This document shows, one piece after another, positions 59,966 to 64,000 of a stretch of DNA of 64,000 bases. The first letter of the stretch is position 1; each line of letters opens with the position of its first letter. The position numbers and the translations under genes are program-made. Origin of the DNA: Methanolobus zinderi (GTDB lineage Archaea > Halobacteriota > Methanosarcinia > Methanosarcinales > Methanosarcinaceae). The notes beneath the pieces were generated by a model. It was given only the letters and a program-made list of their open reading frames with translations. It did not search any database and was not told the origin of the DNA. The DNA lies in contig NZ_CP058215.1 in assembly GCF_013388255.1 (NCBI RefSeq), positions 1,302,001 through 1,366,000 on the forward strand, given 5' to 3'.

Positions 59966-61105
59966 TCATTCTTCCGCATCCGTATCAAGGAGCATCATAC
60001 TTGTGAAAATAGCACCGAAGATCACCTGGATACCTACGGCAACGAATACCATTGAGATAATAGCATACTGTATCTCGGAAATAGTGCCATAACCTGCAGA
60101 TATCCACTGGTATACGATATACAGCCCGAAAGATATACCTGCCACGAGAATAACGGAACCAAGCAGCAACTCCCTCTCCAATGAACGATACGACAGGAGT
60201 TTGTTATTATCATTCTTTTTTTCATACAGGCCGTGAATGGACCCGTATGTCTTCACATAACTGCCAGTGGAAAGGATCTGCGCTCCTATGATCAGCAGCA
60301 TACTGCCAAGTATGAATGAATGCAAACCAAGGCTGATAACCGAACCCCTGAGCAGCAGTGCGGTTGTCATCAGCGTGCCGATCAGCATGACAATGGCACC
60401 CGGTACAAAAAGGAAAGGAACGGGACGGTAAAGCATCATGAAACGAACGTGTCGCCAGCCATCATGAAAAGATCTCAGTTTTGAGGGTGCATCCCTTCTG
60501 TAATATGTGATTGGAACCTCTTTTATCCTCAGTCCCTTATAGGCTGCTTCGATTACCATCTCTGAAGCAAATTCCATGCCCCGGGCCTTGAGGGCAAGCC
60601 TGTCAAGTGCGTCTCTTGTGAAGGCCCTCATCCCGCAATGTGCATCCGATATATTCATAGTAAAGAGCCTGTCCAGCAGCCAGGTAAGAAACGGATTACC
60701 TATATACTGATGGAGCCAGGGCATAGATCCTTCCTGAATATCGCCTTTAAGCCTTGTACCTATAACAAAATCGGCTTCCCCTTTCATCAGGTAATCCAGA
60801 AAGCGTGGCAACTCCTCGAGGTCATATGTGTTATCTGCATCAGCTATTGCTATATAGTCCCCCTGTGCGTTCGCAAGACCGGTTATGTAGGCATTACCGT
60901 AGCCTGTCACCGATTCAATGACCCTTGATCCCATTGACCGGGCAATTTCTGCGGTGGAGTCACTTGAGTTGTCAACAACTATAACCTCACCCTCGACTCC
61001 GTAGTGACCAAATATTTTCTTTGATTTTTCTATACAGGTCCTGATAGTTTTTTCTTCATTCATTGAAGGCATAACTATGGAAATTACAGGCATATACAAA
61101 ACCAC
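59966..61105 (-). CDS. Membrane-anchored glycosyltransferase family 2
   Basis: A 379-residue protein: a dolichol-phosphate-sugar-synthase-like GT-A domain (1-230) with ISIVMPSMNEEKTIRTC and IADADNTYDLEELPRFL (DxD at the metal site), then four membrane spans (about 235-370). Such enzymes put the first sugar on dolichol phosphate in archaeal N-glycosylation (AglJ-like) or make charged lipid donors. The start may be ATG 61105 or the ATG four codons later (MPVISIVMPS). It is the first gene of a two-gene operon. Confidence 0.88.
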   Translation of the reverse strand: MVLYMPVISIVMPSMNEEKTIRTCIEKSKKIFGHYGVEGEVIVVDNSSDSTAEIARSMGSRVIESVTGYGNAYITGLANAQGDYIAIADADNTYDLEELPRFLDYLMKGEADFVIGTRLKGDIQEGSMPWLHQYIGNPFLTWLLDRLFTMNISDAHCGMRAFTRDALDRLALKARGMEFASEMVIEAAYKGLRIKEVPITYYRRDAPSKLRSFHDGWRHVRFMMLYRPVPFLFVPGAIVMLIGTLMTTALLLRGSVISLGLHSFILGSMLLIIGAQILSTGSYVKTYGSIHGLYEKKNDNNKLLSYRSLERELLLGSVILVAGISFGLYIVYQWISAGYGTISEIQYAIISMVFVAVGIQVIFGAIFTSMMLLDTDAEE

Positions 61106-61387
61106 GTTTCAGTCCCGGACGATTATTCAAAGATCCGGATACTTGTAAGTATAATCAGCTGTGATATCTCTCTGCTAAGGGTTCGTAAAATAATCCTCAC
61201 GAACACTTACCCCCTAAATCCAGTCATACTATGGTGTTACACTACTTAATCTAATTCTAATTGAATCTATTAGCCAGAGATTTATTTTGCAGATATTGAA
61301 ATTCATTTTGTGATTGTAGACACTAATTCAATATTTATTTCAGAAAAAATCTCACTTTTCAGCAGGAAATGTTACTAATGAATACAT

Positions 61388-62467
61388 GTGACAGATGATT
61401 ACTTATGTTCATTCACCAATAAAGTAAAAGGGTTTAGTGGGATAGGTGTATACAAAATGCCCGGGGACTTCGTAGCGGGGTATACTGAAGAGACTGAAAA
61501 AGTAGTGGATGCTATCCGTAAATCTGGCATCGAGCCGGTTAATATAGCTATATTTTCCGAGCCCTTTGCAGGTAAAACAACTTTCTTAAATCACATATAT
61601 GCCAGATTCAGAGGCAGGGCCGCAAGAATCAGTATTTCACATTCAGATGATATCAGCTACCTGAAAGAGCATTTAAAGGGTATCCGGGAGAACATTCTTT
61701 TCATTGATGATTGTCACCTGTTATATGACAGAAAAGTGGACGGTTTTGAAGAACTTAAAGACCTTCTGGATTTCATCGGGGAAAGTACTGAAAAGATCTT
61801 CATCACGAGCTGGAACATATTCTCATGGAACTACCTGAATAAGACACATCATATCGAAAAACACTTTCCCTGCCGGATAGAACTTCCGGAATTTGAAGTG
61901 GAACAAATAAGATCTGTCCTTCTGGCTCCATACATATCAGGAGACATTCTGTTTGAGTCAGGAGAGAAAAACGGCATAGAACATGTTCTTGAATTTAAGA
62001 GCTATACCCTGAATTTAAAGCGGATGGATAAGAAGATCAATATACCTTATCCGAATTTTCATTATAATCTGTTAAAAGAGAAACTCAGTTTTAAAAAGAA
62101 GGCAACACCGGATGAAGTGGCATTTACTAAAATAAAGGAGAACTCCTCAGGGAACATACTGCTGTCGAAAATAATATGGGAGAAGAGCCTGCAGGGTTCC
62201 ACTATCAGAGTAACTGATATATATTCTCCTTCTTATGAGGTAAAACTCGAATATGATACCTTGTTTATTGGATTTTTGATACTTTCAATGGGTAATATAT
62301 CCAAAAAAAGACTCGGATCCACTATAGGCGATGAAATAGACATTACGAGATCATTATCATTACTGCTTGAGCACAAAATAATAAGGATCAAAGACGGGAT
62401 TTGCTCTATAAGACCTGAAGCAATGCACCACATCGGATCTCTGGCCAGAAACAGGAGGTTGCTCTGA
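61388..62467 (+). CDS. P-loop ATPase with variant Walker A, paired with MscS
   Basis: A 359-residue protein of the AAA/ORC-like P-loop class. Walker A reads SEPFAGKTT (57-65), with Ser in place of the first Gly; Walker B is NILFIDDCHLLYD (about 104-116); FITSWNIFSWNY is in sensor position. The C-terminal region (about 285-355) has a winged-helix look (LILSMGNISKKRLGSTIGDE then LLLEHKIIRIKDGICS). GTG 61388 has no good ribosome binding site, so the start is uncertain. Its stop overlaps the MscS start by one base. An ATPase coupled to a tension-gated channel is unusual; it may regulate or assemble the channel. Confidence 0.7.
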   Translation: MTDDYLCSFTNKVKGFSGIGVYKMPGDFVAGYTEETEKVVDAIRKSGIEPVNIAIFSEPFAGKTTFLNHIYARFRGRAARISISHSDDISYLKEHLKGIRENILFIDDCHLLYDRKVDGFEELKDLLDFIGESTEKIFITSWNIFSWNYLNKTHHIEKHFPCRIELPEFEVEQIRSVLLAPYISGDILFESGEKNGIEHVLEFKSYTLNLKRMDKKINIPYPNFHYNLLKEKLSFKKKATPDEVAFTKIKENSSGNILLSKIIWEKSLQGSTIRVTDIYSPSYEVKLEYDTLFIGFLILSMGNISKKRLGSTIGDEIDITRSLSLLLEHKIIRIKDGICSIRPEAMHHIGSLARNRRLL

Positions 62468-63342
62468 TGGCAAACCCGTCATCCAATGCTGCTGAAACAC
62501 TGCTTTCTCTATTCAACATTGAAGTCATTCTGCAGATCATTTTTCTGTTGGTGTTCTCTTATGTGTTTGTAAGGATAATGATCTTCTTTATCCTGCGCCT
62601 GTCTGAAAGATTTGATAAATACAGGGTACAGATACGTATGATCTCACCGATCATCAAGATTACAGTATATGTGCTTGTTCTGTACCTCATAGCTTCTTCT
62701 ATACTGGCTATTTCAACCAGTCAGCTGGTGGCTTTTAGTGCTGTTGCCGGTGCGATCATCGGTTTTGGACTTAAGGACCTGTTCTCGGATCTTGTGGGAG
62801 GCATAGTGATCATACTGGAACACCCCTATCATGTAGGCGACCAGATTGAGATGGGAGATTATTACGGAGAGGTGGTTGATATTGGTCTCAGGTCAACCGT
62901 ACTCCAGACACCTGACGACAATATGGTTTCCGCCCCCAATAGTCTCATATTTACGGAAAGTGTGGCCAGTGGCAACTACGGAAGTGCCGAGATGATGATC
63001 GTTACTGACATGTTCATGGACCCTAAGTCCGATGCATACCTTGCCATGAGGATAGCAGAAGAAGCTGCCTTTACATCCAAGTACATTTTACTTGATGAGG
63101 ATCACCGGATAACAGTACTGTTGAACGAGTTCCCGTCTCATCTCAGGGTACGTGTAAAAGCATATGTAAACGATCTCAGATACGAGTTCAAGTTCAGGTC
63201 TGATATAACCCGACGAAGCTGGAAGGCCTTTTCAGAACATGGTATCAAAGCCCCTGAAGCCTTTTTCCCGGGTTACTATGATAGGGATTCCACAGGCGGT
63301 CGATCATCCGGTAGAAGTACTGGTGGTTCCAGTGATCGGTGA
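62467..63342 (+). CDS. MscS-family mechanosensitive channel
   Basis: A 291-residue small-conductance mechanosensitive channel. Hydrophobic segments near 20-40, 55-75 and 85-110 precede the pore-lining helix (AFSAVAGAIIGFGLKDLFSD) and the cytoplasmic beta domain (PYHVGDQIEMGDYYGEVVDI, then TPDDNMVSAPNSLIF). It releases solutes on hypo-osmotic shock, which fits a betaine-using halotolerant methanogen. The C-terminus ends in a Gly/Ser/Arg-rich tail. GGAGG at about 62454 lies within the upstream gene before ATG 62467, so translation is coupled to the ATPase. Confidence 0.93.
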   Translation: MANPSSNAAETLLSLFNIEVILQIIFLLVFSYVFVRIMIFFILRLSERFDKYRVQIRMISPIIKITVYVLVLYLIASSILAISTSQLVAFSAVAGAIIGFGLKDLFSDLVGGIVIILEHPYHVGDQIEMGDYYGEVVDIGLRSTVLQTPDDNMVSAPNSLIFTESVASGNYGSAEMMIVTDMFMDPKSDAYLAMRIAEEAAFTSKYILLDEDHRITVLLNEFPSHLRVRVKAYVNDLRYEFKFRSDITRRSWKAFSEHGIKAPEAFFPGYYDRDSTGGRSSGRSTGGSSDR

Positions 63343-63385
63343 AGCCAGAATCATTCTAAATGATTGAGAGGAAACACAATCGATC

Positions 63386-64000
63386 TTACAATTTACTGAC
63401 ATTGATCCGTATTATTCTATCATCAGTACTGACAGGATCTCCTCTTCCGTCACGGTTGCTTGTAAGCAGATAGAGGTTTCCTTCAGGTCCTGCCACAACA
63501 TCTCTTAACCTGCCGAATTCTCCGGTAAAATGGCTCTGCAGACCGACAGATACGGCTTCTGCATCTTGATCAATGGAAGCCTCATACAGACTCTCTCCCC
63601 TGAGGCCGGCAAAAAATACAGAACCGTTTAGATAGGCAGCACCCGAGGGAGCCCAGGTATCTTCACCACTATGGATTACAGGTGATACCATGTCTTCTGC
63701 AGTCTCATCTCCTATAATCTGCGGCCATCCGTAGTTATTCCCGGCTCCTATCAGGTTCAGTTCGTCATGGGCACTGGAACCATGTTCTGTGGCCCACAGT
63801 CTTCCCTGCTCATCCCATGCAAGTCCCTGGGGATTTCGATGTCCAAGGGTGTAGACAGGAGAATTCCCGAAGGGATTATCTTCCGGTACATCCCCATTAT
63901 CATTCAGTCTCAATATCTTTCCGGCAAGGGAATCCGGGTCCTGGGCAAGGGAGGACTGTCCAGCATCTCCTGTTGTGATGTAGAGCATACCATCAGGTCC
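63386..64000 (-). CDS. PQQ-type sugar dehydrogenase-like protein, 5' end cut off
   Basis: The last 204 codons of a beta-propeller protein of the glucose/sorbosone dehydrogenase (GSDH, YliI/soluble aldose dehydrogenase) family; the frame is open to the right edge. Landmarks: MLYITTGDAGQSSLAQDP, AGKILRLNDNGDVPEDNPFG, YTLGHRNPQGLAWDEQGRLW, TEHGSSAHDELN and the closing RLRDVVAGPEGNLYLLTSNR. The His, Arg and acidic residues around PQQ and calcium in this family lie in these segments. Archaea of this group are not known to make PQQ, so the role may be sugar or glycan binding. The signal peptide would lie outside the window. Confidence 0.85.
   Translation of the reverse strand, partial: GPDGMLYITTGDAGQSSLAQDPDSLAGKILRLNDNGDVPEDNPFGNSPVYTLGHRNPQGLAWDEQGRLWATEHGSSAHDELNLIGAGNNYGWPQIIGDETAEDMVSPVIHSGEDTWAPSGAAYLNGSVFFAGLRGESLYEASIDQDAEAVSVGLQSHFTGEFGRLRDVVAGPEGNLYLLTSNRDGRGDPVSTDDRIIRINVSKL

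Overview
The window looks like chromosome from a methanogenic archaeon of the Methanosarcinaceae (Methanolobus or Methanosarcina type). The pointers are seven paralogues of the FilR1/Msr family of methanogen regulators, an Isf-type iron-sulfur flavoprotein, a stand-alone TRAM-domain protein, an AglB/STT3 oligosaccharyltransferase, a TrmB regulator, archaeal TATA boxes, strong GGAGG/GGTGA ribosome binding sites and frequent TTG/GTG starts. The genus is inferred from gene content only.

Layout. 0.2-14.4 kb is mostly housekeeping or metabolic: encapsulated-ferritin-like protein, UPF0182 membrane protein, an MBL hydrolase with a 5' frameshift, YggS, a KamA-family radical SAM aminomutase with altered substrate residues, a paired ATP-grasp ligase and CocE/NonD hydrolase, TRAM protein, an NnrU-like methyltransferase and PgpA. 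14.4-35 kb is regulator-rich accessory DNA: six complete FilR1-type HTH regulators and one that lacks its HTH, mixed with two orphan glycine-betaine-type binding proteins (one broken), a double-cubane-cluster protein with its ATPase activator, an SUMF1 protein, Isf, a [2Fe-2S] thioredoxin-like ferredoxin and several very small genes. At least three of the regulator genes carry an inverted repeat beside their TATA box, which suggests autoregulation.

35-46 kb is a plastic zone. Two decayed cas1 3' ends flank a GNAT acetyltransferase, and one has a 14-copy AAG expansion. An AT-rich block follows: a STAND/NACHT-like NTPase, a protein with uracil-DNA-glycosylase-like features and a lipoprotein, ending at the 3' side of tRNA-Leu(UAA). 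This is the best candidate for an undescribed (probably defence) module.

46-61 kb is a cell-surface glycan locus: AglB, then a co-directional run of a GT4, an ABC-2 permease (Wzm-like), an ATPase with a C-terminal glycan-binding-type domain (Wzt-like), a coiled-coil methyltransferase, a GT4 and a fused GT2-GT4, then further glycosyltransferases on the other strand. The Wzt/coiled-coil-methyltransferase pairing resembles the bacterial mechanism that caps O-antigen and sets chain length. 61-64 kb holds an ATPase-MscS operon and a partial sugar dehydrogenase.

Several genes are broken by exactly one missing base in or beside a short homopolymer (near 3559, 16584, 31060 and 40770). Some of these may be assembly errors rather than real mutations.
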